Positions 1-7,427 of a stretch of 64,000 bases of DNA are shown here, in pieces (position 1 is the first letter of the stretch; each line of letters starts with the position of its first letter). The position numbers and the translations under genes were made by a program. The stretch is taken from positions 79,203-143,202 of the forward strand of contig CAYJPV010000011.1 of the NCBI GenBank assembly GCA_964372095.1. Reading direction: 5' to 3'. The notes beneath the pieces are model-generated. The model saw only the letters and a list, made by a program, of their open reading frames with translations, ran no database searches and had not been told where the DNA came from. Source of the DNA: CAYJPV01 sp964372095. Lineage in GTDB: Bacteria > Acidobacteriota > Vicinamibacteria > Vicinamibacterales > JAKQTR01.

Positions 1-2
1 AG

Positions 3-914
3 ATCGTCGAGTCCGAACGGGGCGTCATCGCCTCGGAACGGCGCAACGGCGTCGATGCGAACAATGCCGGTCTTCTCAACGAACAGTTGTGGGCCACGGC
101 CTACACGGCACACCCGTACCAGTGGCCGGTCGTCGGCTGGATGTCCGACATCGAGTCCTGGACGCTGGACGACCTCACACAGCACTTCAAGACCGGGTAC
201 TCGCCGTCCAACGCGACGATGGTGGTGACCGGCGACGTAACGCTGGAGGAAATCGTCACGCTCGCGGAGAAGTACATCGAGCCGATTCCGTCGTCCGCGC
301 CGCCGCCGCCGGTCAAGACCATCGAACCCGAGCAACTGGGTGAACGGCGCATTGTTGTGCGCAAGTTCGCGCAGTTGCCGATCCTGCAACTGGCGTATCA
401 CGTCCCGGCCACCTCCGATCCTGACTACTACCCGCTCCAGATTCTGGAGACCCTGCTGTTCTCCGGACAGAGTTCGCGGATGTACAAGCGCTTGGTGGAC
501 AAGGACCAGATTGCGCTGTCCGTCGGCGGCGGCAGCGACCTCGGCTTCGATCCGACGCTCTTCACGATCGCCGCCCAGCCCAAAGCCGGCGTGGATCCCG
601 TCACCGTCGAGAAAGCCATCTACGAAGAACTCGACCGGGTCGCCGCGCAGTCCGTCACGGCCGGCGAAATGGAGAAAGCGAAGAACATCCTGCTGTCGGA
701 GTTCTACCGCCAGATCCGGACCATCAGCGGCCGCAGCAATGCCATTGGCACGTACGAGGTGTTTTTCGGCGACTACCGGAAGCTCTTCTCGGCCGCCGAC
801 GAGGTTGCCAAGGTGACAACCGCCGACGTCCAGCGCGTGGCGAAGAAGTATTTCACGGCGAACAACCGCACCGTGGCCACACTCCTGCCGGAAGCCCCGG
901 CGGACAAGAAGTAG
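3..914 (+). CDS. M16 family zinc peptidase, C-terminal part (5' end outside window)
   Basis: The reading frame is open from the first bases, so the gene begins upstream. The visible part starts inside the first M16 domain with VIASERR, the segment that follows the zinc motif in pitrilysin/processing-peptidase relatives, and continues through the second half-domain (LILQLAYHVPA, then LFSGQSSRMYKRLVDK). The HxxEH zinc motif would lie upstream and cannot be checked. M16 proteins of this size cleave peptides inside a clamshell formed by two half-domains, often as a heterodimer with a second M16 protein. The next gene starts 9 bp later and is a second M16 protein, so the two are probably co-transcribed and form such a pair, likely in the periplasm. 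Confidence 0.85.
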   Translation: MVESERGVIASERRNGVDANNAGLLNEQLWATAYTAHPYQWPVVGWMSDIESWTLDDLTQHFKTGYSPSNATMVVTGDVTLEEIVTLAEKYIEPIPSSAPPPPVKTIEPEQLGERRIVVRKFAQLPILQLAYHVPATSDPDYYPLQILETLLFSGQSSRMYKRLVDKDQIALSVGGGSDLGFDPTLFTIAAQPKAGVDPVTVEKAIYEELDRVAAQSVTAGEMEKAKNILLSEFYRQIRTISGRSNAIGTYEVFFGDYRKLFSAADEVAKVTTADVQRVAKKYFTANNRTVATLLPEAPADKK

Positions 915-923
915 GAGGCTGTC

Positions 924-2321
924 ATGAAGCAGATCCACCGACTCGCCATCAGCCTCCTCGTGCTCGTCGGGATCACCGCGCCGCTGCTGGCGCAACCCGG
1001 CGCGCTCGCGCTCCCGCCCTACAAGAAGGTCGTACTGAAGAACGGCATGACGCTCCTCCTGATGGAGCAGCACGAAGTGCCGATCGTGAGCATCTCGGCC
1101 GTCATCAAGGCCGGCTCGGTCGCGGATCCCGCCGGCAAAGAAGGCGTGGCGGCCATCACGTCGGCGCTGCTCCGCCGCGGCACGCAGTCCCGCACGGCCG
1201 ACCAGTTCGCGGAAGAGTTGGACTTTGTGGGCGGCTCCTTCGGGTCGGGCACCAACGTCGACGCGACGACCGTGTCCGCCGAGTTCATGAAGAAGGACGT
1301 TGTGAAGGGTCTCGACCTCGTGGCCGACGCGCTGATGCGACCGTCCCTGCCGGCCGATGAAGTGTCGAAACAGGTCCGGCAACGCGTGGACGGCATCAAG
1401 GCCGCCAAGGACCGGGCTGCCGGCGTGATCGGCACCTATTTCAACCGGTACCTGTTCGGCAACCATCCGTACGGCAGACCCACGGGCGGTGACGAGACGT
1501 CGCTCGCCGCGATCACACGTGACGACGTGGCGACGTTCTATGGGGCGCACTACGGTCCGGGGTCCACGATCATGGCCGTGGTCGGCGATTTCGAGACCGC
1601 CGGGATGGAAAAGCAGCTCACGGCGCATTTCGGCGCATGGCCCGCCAAGGCCGTGCCCGCCTCCGCGGTGGCGGACGCCGTCCCGGTACCGGGCAAACGG
1701 CTGCTGCTGGTGGACAAACCCGACGCCACACAGACGTACTTCCGCATCGGCAGCGTCGGCATCAGCCGGAGCAACAACGACCGGGTCGGCATCGAGATCG
1801 TGAACACGCTGTTCGGCGGGCGTTTCACGTCGGTGCTCAACACCGAGCTTCGGATCAAGTCGGGCCTGACCTACGGCGCTGGCTCGTCATTCGCGGAACT
1901 GAAGGCGAAGGGGCCCTTCGCCATCAACACCTACACGCGCAACGCCAGCACCGAGAAGGCGATCGATCTCACCCTCGCGGCCCTGGCGCGGCTCCACGAG
2001 CAGGGTATCTCGGAGGGCGAACTGGCATCGGCCAAGTCGTACCTGAAGGGTCAGTTCCCCCCGGAGATCGAGACCAGCAACCAGCTGGCCGGCGTACTCG
2101 CCGACCTGGCCTTCCACGGACTCGACGAACGCGAGATCAATACGTACTACGCGAAGATCGACGCCGCCACGATGACCGACGTGAAGCGGATCATCAAGAC
2201 GTACTTCCCGCTCGACAATCTCACCTTCGTGCTGATTGGCAAGGCTGCGGAGATCGAGGCGGTTGCGAAGAAGTACGCGCCGGTCATCGATCGGAAGTCG
2301 ATCGGGGCCGTGGGATTCTAG
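924..2321 (+). CDS. M16 family peptidase-like protein, apparently lacking the zinc motif
   Basis: This 465-residue protein has a Sec signal peptide (cleavage near residue 24, after LLAQ) and two M16 half-domains. Where active M16 enzymes carry HxxEH, after the SVADPAGKEGVA segment, this protein has AAITSALL with no His or Glu pair, so it probably cannot bind zinc. The C-terminal half keeps the usual LNTELRIKSGLTYGAGSS segment with its Arg and Tyr. Inactive M16 subunits that pair with an active partner are well known (the alpha or core subunits of processing peptidases). The adjacent upstream M16 gene would be the catalytic partner. The start is supported by a GGAGG seven bases upstream. Confidence 0.85.
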   Translation: MKQIHRLAISLLVLVGITAPLLAQPGALALPPYKKVVLKNGMTLLLMEQHEVPIVSISAVIKAGSVADPAGKEGVAAITSALLRRGTQSRTADQFAEELDFVGGSFGSGTNVDATTVSAEFMKKDVVKGLDLVADALMRPSLPADEVSKQVRQRVDGIKAAKDRAAGVIGTYFNRYLFGNHPYGRPTGGDETSLAAITRDDVATFYGAHYGPGSTIMAVVGDFETAGMEKQLTAHFGAWPAKAVPASAVADAVPVPGKRLLLVDKPDATQTYFRIGSVGISRSNNDRVGIEIVNTLFGGRFTSVLNTELRIKSGLTYGAGSSFAELKAKGPFAINTYTRNASTEKAIDLTLAALARLHEQGISEGELASAKSYLKGQFPPEIETSNQLAGVLADLAFHGLDEREINTYYAKIDAATMTDVKRIIKTYFPLDNLTFVLIGKAAEIEAVAKKYAPVIDRKSIGAVGF

Positions 2322-2322
2322 G

Positions 2323-2371
2323 CTGGGGATTGGGGGTTGGGGGTTGGGGGTTGGGGGTTGGGGGTTGGGGT
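2323..2371 (+). repeat. G-rich 7-bp tandem repeat (GGGGGTT units)
   Basis: About six units of GGGGGTT begin two bases after the stop codon of the M16 gene. The C-rich complement of the same unit occurs at 2448-2482, so the two arrays form an inverted pair around the assembly gap. On the plus strand this is a run of G5 tracts. Confidence 0.9.
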
Positions 2372-2402
2372 GAAACAATTTTTTTAGGCCAAAAGGCCCC
2401 CC

Positions 2403-2412
2403 NNNNNNNNNN
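2403..2412. other. assembly gap (10 Ns)
   Basis: Ten Ns sit between the two inverted heptamer arrays. The flanks (2370-2402 and 2413-2447) are approximate reverse complements of each other, each with a GAAACAA-type block and a homopolymer run. This fits an assembler failing at a long hairpin, so the true gap length is unknown. Confidence 0.95.
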
Positions 2413-2447
2413 GTGGGGGAACTTTTTTTTGTCAAAACAATTTGTTT

Positions 2448-2482
2448 CCCCCCAACCCCCAACCCCCAACCCCCAACCCCCA
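2448..2482 (-). repeat. C-rich 7-bp tandem repeat (AACCCCC units), inverted copy
   Basis: About five AACCCCC units end one base before the stop codon of the minus-strand gene at 2484. Read on the minus strand this is the same G-rich heptamer that follows the M16 gene, so both convergent genes run into the same repeat in the same sense. Confidence 0.9.
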
Positions 2483-2483
2483 G

Positions 2484-5180
2484 CTACCGTGAGAACCAGT
2501 AACTGACCTTCGCCATGAGTACGTTGTCGCCGGGCGCGGCGAACATGCTCGAGAGGTCCGAGCCAAGAGCGAACTGCCCGGGCCGGGCGTAGTCTTCCCG
2601 CATCTGCGTCCACACCAGGTACACCGTCGAGCCCGGCCTGAACTCCCACCGGTACACCGCATTCACGCGCAGCGACTTGAAGTTGAAGTCCGGATTGCCG
2701 AACCCGAACGGCGTGTCCGCGCCGCCGGCCGCCGGATCGACCTGGTACCTGCCTGCGGTTTCATCGTAGACAATCGACCCGGTCTCGTACCCGTATCGCA
2801 GGAACGAATACGTCCGGGGCACAGCGGCTTCCTTGAAGTCGAAGTACCGGCCGGCCGAGAGCAGGGGCTGCGCGTAGAGCTGGAACGACATGCGCGGCGA
2901 CACGATCCAGTTGGCCCGCAGCGTCATCGACACTTCGGTCTGGTCGAGATCGCCGAACACGTATCGGCTGCCGAACGTGGCGGTGGCCGCCGCATCGGCG
3001 TGCGTGGTCACGTACTGAGCCGTCGAACGTGAGCGCATCAGCGACGGGCCGGCTTCGAACGACAGCGAGGACGTCGGCCGCCAGGTGAGGCTGACTTCCG
3101 CACTGGCGTCCCACCCGCCGCCCCTGCTGCCGGAGTACGCCCCCTGCAGGCCGAGCATCAGAGGCTTCCGACCGTCTGTGAAGATCGCGGCCGACGTGTT
3201 CACACCGGCCGGGCTGTCCATCATCGGCCCGCCGCGCGTCAGACGATCGCTCCTTCCCGTCCGGCCGGCGAAGACGGTAGCCTGCCCGGTCCAGTAGTTC
3301 GGGAACGTGACCCAGCCTCCCGTCCAGAGGCCGTCGGTCATCATCTCGTTATTGAAGTTCGACACCCAGAACTTCGATACGATCACCTGCCGGAAACGCG
3401 AGAAGCGGTCGGGTGTGCGCCTGGCCCACGCGAAGGCCAGGTGGCCTCCCCATCGGTCGACATTCGACATAAATCCAATGTCGTTGACTTCGTACCCGGG
3501 CGTGACGGCCCAGAGCGAGGCATTGGGCCGGAAGTTGCCTGCATTCCGGTTGAAGTCGAGCTGAAAGTTCCAGCCCGAGAGCGACGTACGGGTCGAGTCG
3601 TACTCCAGATGGTCGGCGTCTGGCCTGTGGTAATAGCGGGCTGACGTACGCTGGAGGCGGCCAATGGTGGCCGTCGAGCCGGTGACGTAACTGCGTGACA
3701 GGCCGCTCGTCACGACCCATTCCCGCTTCGCATCGATGAACAGGTGGCCGTCCACGCCGAACAGGTACGCGCCGCTGGTCAACAGGTCTTCCAACGCCTT
3801 CTCCCGCAGGTTGCGGGTGACGGCCGTCGTGATGAACCCAAAGCCCCCGCGTTGCCCGACGTCTCGTCGGACTCTGGCAACCAGGTAATTTGTGAGCGGC
3901 TCGACTTCGGTCCGATCTCGTGCGGACCCCAACGCCACGTCGGCGAACTCCCGCGAGGTTACCGCATCGATGATGCCGATGTTCCAGCCGCCCGCGGTCT
4001 TCCCGGTCAGCTTGGCCGCACCGAGAATCGTCGTGGCCGGCGGACGGTCGACGTAGTCGCCCGACGCGCGTCCCTGCGGCGAACGGCCGATGCGGCGGGT
4101 GTAGAACAGCGTAGGATTCGTCCGGTTGAAGCCCATCGCGCCGTTGACGCCGTTCCGGCCGAAGTTGTTGAAGTTCTGCGCGCCTTCGATGAAAAACGGG
4201 CGTTTCTCGTCGTAGAAGGTCTCGAACACGCTGAGGTTGACGACGGCGGGATCCACTTCGACCTGGCCGAAGTCGGGGTTGATGGTGCCGTCAATCGTGA
4301 GATTGCTGGTGATGCCCCACTTGGCATCGAGCCCGGTCCCTCCGAACAGCCGGCGGCCGTCGTTGAACGGGTGGTCCCTGTCGGTCACACCGCTGAATTC
4401 GGCGCGCCCGGTCGTATACGGCAGCAGGTCGAGGTGGCGGCGGCCCCGCAGCCCGTCGAGGCCGGCCAGCGTTCCCATCCGCGATACGAACCGGCCATCG
4501 GTCTTCGGGACGGGTACCCACCAGTCTTCTTCGTTGTGGCGCTGAATCGTCCGGATGATGTTGAGTCCCCAGGCCTGCTGATCGCGCGTCTCGAACCGGA
4601 GCTGCGAGAACGGGATGCGCATTTCCGCAGTCCAGCCGGTTGCATCTGTGCTGACTTCGGCTTCCCACACGGCATCCCACGAATCGTCTTCGCTCGTATC
4701 GTTGTACAGCACGGCGTCCCACAGGGCGCCGGCCGCCGACACCCGAAACGTGCTGCCGGTCAGGCCGTCGTGCAGTGGCGACAACGACACGACGATGGTG
4801 TCGGCCAGGCCCTCCGCCGATCCGTCGCGCCGCGAGAGCCGCCTGGCTATGCGGGCCGGCTCCCGATCCCACATCCTCGCGCCGATGTACAGCGCGTCAT
4901 CATCGAAGAGAAAACGGACATCGGTGGCTTCCGTCGCCGGCTGTCCTTCGTTGGGATCGCGCTGGGTGAAGTTGCGGGCGGGTTCGGTGGTCTGCCAGTC
5001 CTTCTCGTCCAGCTTGCCGTCGAGGACGATGGCGGCGGTCGCGCGGACGGCGCGGATGGCAGGGGCGGGTGACACCGTGCCGGTCCCGGGCTGGCCCGCT
5101 TGCGCGTACCCCGGGCTGGCCCACGTTCCGGCGAGCATCAGCATGCAACCCAGACTCGCGCAGATCTTCGCCACTCGCAC
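2484..5180 (-). CDS. CBM9-like / DUF5916 family outer-membrane-type protein
   Basis: This 898-residue protein has a signal peptide ending near residue 26 (GYAQAG). Residues about 40-220 resemble the CBM9-like carbohydrate-binding sandwich (IVLDGKLDEKDWQ, then DDDALYIGARMWD). The remaining roughly 650 residues are rich in alternating hydrophobic and aromatic strands, like the DUF5916 C-terminal region, and end in an aromatic residue followed by Ser-Arg (KVSYWFSR), as beta-barrel proteins often do. Family members are common in Acidobacteriota and Bacteroidota; the function is not established, and binding or uptake of glycans is a guess. A strong AGGGGG lies just upstream of the ATG. The gene is convergent with the M16 pair. 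Confidence 0.75.
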   Translation of the reverse strand: MRVAKICASLGCMLMLAGTWASPGYAQAGQPGTGTVSPAPAIRAVRATAAIVLDGKLDEKDWQTTEPARNFTQRDPNEGQPATEATDVRFLFDDDALYIGARMWDREPARIARRLSRRDGSAEGLADTIVVSLSPLHDGLTGSTFRVSAAGALWDAVLYNDTSEDDSWDAVWEAEVSTDATGWTAEMRIPFSQLRFETRDQQAWGLNIIRTIQRHNEEDWWVPVPKTDGRFVSRMGTLAGLDGLRGRRHLDLLPYTTGRAEFSGVTDRDHPFNDGRRLFGGTGLDAKWGITSNLTIDGTINPDFGQVEVDPAVVNLSVFETFYDEKRPFFIEGAQNFNNFGRNGVNGAMGFNRTNPTLFYTRRIGRSPQGRASGDYVDRPPATTILGAAKLTGKTAGGWNIGIIDAVTSREFADVALGSARDRTEVEPLTNYLVARVRRDVGQRGGFGFITTAVTRNLREKALEDLLTSGAYLFGVDGHLFIDAKREWVVTSGLSRSYVTGSTATIGRLQRTSARYYHRPDADHLEYDSTRTSLSGWNFQLDFNRNAGNFRPNASLWAVTPGYEVNDIGFMSNVDRWGGHLAFAWARRTPDRFSRFRQVIVSKFWVSNFNNEMMTDGLWTGGWVTFPNYWTGQATVFAGRTGRSDRLTRGGPMMDSPAGVNTSAAIFTDGRKPLMLGLQGAYSGSRGGGWDASAEVSLTWRPTSSLSFEAGPSLMRSRSTAQYVTTHADAAATATFGSRYVFGDLDQTEVSMTLRANWIVSPRMSFQLYAQPLLSAGRYFDFKEAAVPRTYSFLRYGYETGSIVYDETAGRYQVDPAAGGADTPFGFGNPDFNFKSLRVNAVYRWEFRPGSTVYLVWTQMREDYARPGQFALGSDLSSMFAAPGDNVLMAKVSYWFSR

Positions 5181-5231
5181 CCCCTGCCTCCGGTTAGACG
5201 GGCGGGCGTCGGCGAAAGTTGTGTGGACGAA

Positions 5232-6251
5232 TCAGCCGGCCAGCCCGGGCCGCCAGCGCAATCCGAGTCCGAGAATCCGCTGGAGCAGCTCTTCGTACTG
5301 GATGCCGGAGTGTTCCGCGGCTTCCGCGAAGTCTTCGCCGTAGGCAAGCTGGGGGTTGGGGTTGGCTTCGAGCACGTACACCCGGCCTGCGGCGTCGAGC
5401 CGCAGATCGATGCGCGCGTAGCCGCACAGGTCGAGCGTTCTGAACACCCGCTTGCAGAGGCGCTGGATACGGAGCGCCAGGTCGGGCGGCAGATCGGCCG
5501 GTCCGGTCATGATGCCGTACTTCTCCCGGTACGCGTCGTTCCACTTCACCCGCTCGCTGGCGATGCGGTACGCACGATCCGGCATCTGGGCGAAGTTCAT
5601 CTCCCACACCGGGAAGACGGCCAGCCGGAAGTTGCCCAGCACGCCCACGTACAGTTCCCGGCCTTCGACATAACGCTCGACAATCGCGTCGGTGCCGATG
5701 CTCTGGTGGATGAACCTGACTCGCTCGCGCAGGGCCCCTTCGTCGGCCACGACGGATGCCTGCGAGATCCCGATCGAGGCTTCCTGCGTCAGCGACTTCA
5801 CGATGAGCGGAAACGGCAGGCGTTTCTGCAGGCGAGGCACCTGGCCCATCCGCACGACGGCGAATTCCGGCGCCGGAATCCGGTGGTACGCGAGCAACGT
5901 TCGCGCGAGCGCCTTGTCGCGCGACAACATCAGGCCACGCGGGTTGCAGCCCGTATAGGGCGTCTTCATCAGCTCCAGATAACTCACGACGTGCTGGTCG
6001 AACACCCCGATCTCGCCGAACCCCTCCATGAGGTTGAAGACGATCTCCGGCTTGAAGTCCTGGATGGCCTGCCGGATCACGCCCAGTTCGTCTTTCACCC
6101 CGACGTTCTGCACGTGGTGCCCCATGTCCTCCAGGTGGGAGACGACATCGAATTCCATCTTCCACGGCACGTTGACCACGTCCATGCCCTCGGTGTACGG
6201 GGGCGGCACCAGGTAGTCGTGCATCAGCGCGAGGATTCTGAGTGCCTTCAT
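5232..6251 (-). CDS. ATP-grasp ligase, D-alanine-D-alanine ligase-like
   Basis: This 339-residue protein has the D-Ala-D-Ala ligase-like ATP-grasp layout: an N-terminal Rossmann-like part (LRILALMHDYLVPP), a central ATP-binding domain (PFPLIVKSLTQEAS) and the metal-binding segment DLRLDAAGRVYVLEANPNP, which keeps the acidic and Asn residues near the C-terminus. ATP-grasp enzymes activate a carboxylate as acyl phosphate and join it to an amine or thiol. The substrate is unknown; this is not a standard Ddl and lies away from cell-wall genes. The ATG overlaps the stop of the upstream gene by four bases (ATGA), so it is translationally coupled to the HETGH protein. The pair probably acts on one peptide or amino-acid product. 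Confidence 0.8.
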   Translation of the reverse strand: MKALRILALMHDYLVPPPYTEGMDVVNVPWKMEFDVVSHLEDMGHHVQNVGVKDELGVIRQAIQDFKPEIVFNLMEGFGEIGVFDQHVVSYLELMKTPYTGCNPRGLMLSRDKALARTLLAYHRIPAPEFAVVRMGQVPRLQKRLPFPLIVKSLTQEASIGISQASVVADEGALRERVRFIHQSIGTDAIVERYVEGRELYVGVLGNFRLAVFPVWEMNFAQMPDRAYRIASERVKWNDAYREKYGIMTGPADLPPDLALRIQRLCKRVFRTLDLCGYARIDLRLDAAGRVYVLEANPNPQLAYGEDFAEAAEHSGIQYEELLQRILGLGLRWRPGLAG

Positions 6252-7321
6252 AAGACCAGCCTGTGCCTGCTGCTGTGCAGGTGGTTGACGGCCTGCGCGG
6301 TCAGCAGAGCGGTGAAATCCATCTGGGCGCGGTCTTCGGAGCCGGTGACACGCAGGCCGAGTTCCTTGCAGCGCCTGATCATGTTCTCGATGACCTGATC
6401 GATCGTGTACTGCTTCTCCCCGGTGTAGCGGGCGACGCGCCGCCGGACGTCCTTGCGGATCCGCAGCAGGAACGCGGCCGCCTCGACATCCGGCCCGCGC
6501 TCGGCTCCGTCCGAGAAGAGCCGGCGCAGGTCCCGATCGTAGAAGTTCGGGTAGTCCACGCCGTACTTGGTGCGTTTCCGCTGGTAGTGCGTGCCGAGGG
6601 AACGACGGACGCGTGGCAGCGGATCGACGGGCTTGCCGGGATCGATCACGGGGTCGCGGCCGGCGATGTCGCGCATCAGTTCGTCCATGTACTCGAGCTT
6701 GCGCAGCGCCGGCCAGCCGACGTATCGGGCGCGCCACTGGGCGTCGGGCGTCAGCCAGACGGCAAACGTTTCGGCGAAGTCTTCGGCCGGGTGGCTCTGC
6801 GCGTACCAGGACTCGAGATGCAGGACGAAACTGCGGCTATAGGGCTTTGGCGTGTACTCCTCGGGGTACGGCTCCGACGAACTGCCGAACAGCTCCTGCC
6901 GGCGGCGCCTTCGCTGCAGGCGGTACGCGTTGTCGATGGCGTGCCCCGTCTCGTGGCGGAGGATCCGCAGGCACCATTCGCGTGTGCCCCCCTCGACTTC
7001 CAGCATCTGGCTTTCTTCCAGTTTCGCCAGCCGCGGATGGGCCAGGTAGAACGGAATCGCCACGCCCGTCGTCCCGTCGGGCGTGAACCACTCGTCAGAC
7101 AGGTAGAAGTACGGCCGGAACCGCAGCCCTCGGGCCTCGAGGTTGCTGGCCAGTTCCGCCAGGTTCTCGCTGAGCCAGGGCGACGTCTCGACCGACAGGC
7201 CGAGGTCGCACATCCGCACGCGCAGCAACTGGTCGTCGGGCAACGCGGCCCAGTCGCCGGATCCGGGCGGACCGGATTCGGAGGTGAGCTGACGGTTCTC
7301 GTGGTTGTGTCCGGCTGTCAT
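6248..7321 (-). CDS. putative zinc-binding metallopeptidase (HETGH)
   Basis: This 357-residue protein without a signal peptide carries RHETGHAID (His123, Glu124, His127). DFAETFAVWL follows near residues 181-190, where Glu180 or Glu184 could be the third zinc ligand, as in gluzincin-like enzymes. It resembles the uncharacterised putative zinc-binding metallopeptidase family, whose members are often next to ATP-grasp genes. The HETGH form of HExxH suggests a peptidase fold but activity is unproven. The start ATG at 7321 is chosen because upstream sequence in this frame has no conserved character; a GGAGG lies about 15 bases upstream. It overlaps the downstream ATP-grasp gene by four bases. Confidence 0.75.
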   Translation of the reverse strand: MTAGHNHENRQLTSESGPPGSGDWAALPDDQLLRVRMCDLGLSVETSPWLSENLAELASNLEARGLRFRPYFYLSDEWFTPDGTTGVAIPFYLAHPRLAKLEESQMLEVEGGTREWCLRILRHETGHAIDNAYRLQRRRRRQELFGSSSEPYPEEYTPKPYSRSFVLHLESWYAQSHPAEDFAETFAVWLTPDAQWRARYVGWPALRKLEYMDELMRDIAGRDPVIDPGKPVDPLPRVRRSLGTHYQRKRTKYGVDYPNFYDRDLRRLFSDGAERGPDVEAAAFLLRIRKDVRRRVARYTGEKQYTIDQVIENMIRRCKELGLRVTGSEDRAQMDFTALLTAQAVNHLHSSRHRLVL

Positions 7322-7409
7322 GGGCGTCGGGTGTTCGCCTCCGGCGAAGCGTGCCACAAGCCCGGCCGCGGGCGCAATGGGCGCAGCACGCCTGGTGGCA
7401 GATGCCGCA

Positions 7410-7427
7410 CGCCCTGACGTCAGGGCG
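7410..7427 (-). terminator. short palindrome at the 3' end of the GH97 gene
   Basis: CGCCCTGACGTCAGGGCG is a perfect 18-bp palindrome (7-bp stem, ACGT loop) that contains the stop codon of the GH97 gene. There is no T-run after it, so a role in termination or transcript protection is only possible. Confidence 0.4.

Noticed and set aside
2323..2482. Telomere-like GGGGTT repeats, possible linear replicon end
   Set aside because: The unit is seven bases, genes continue on both sides and similar heptamers of other composition occur throughout the window. A telomere is not needed.
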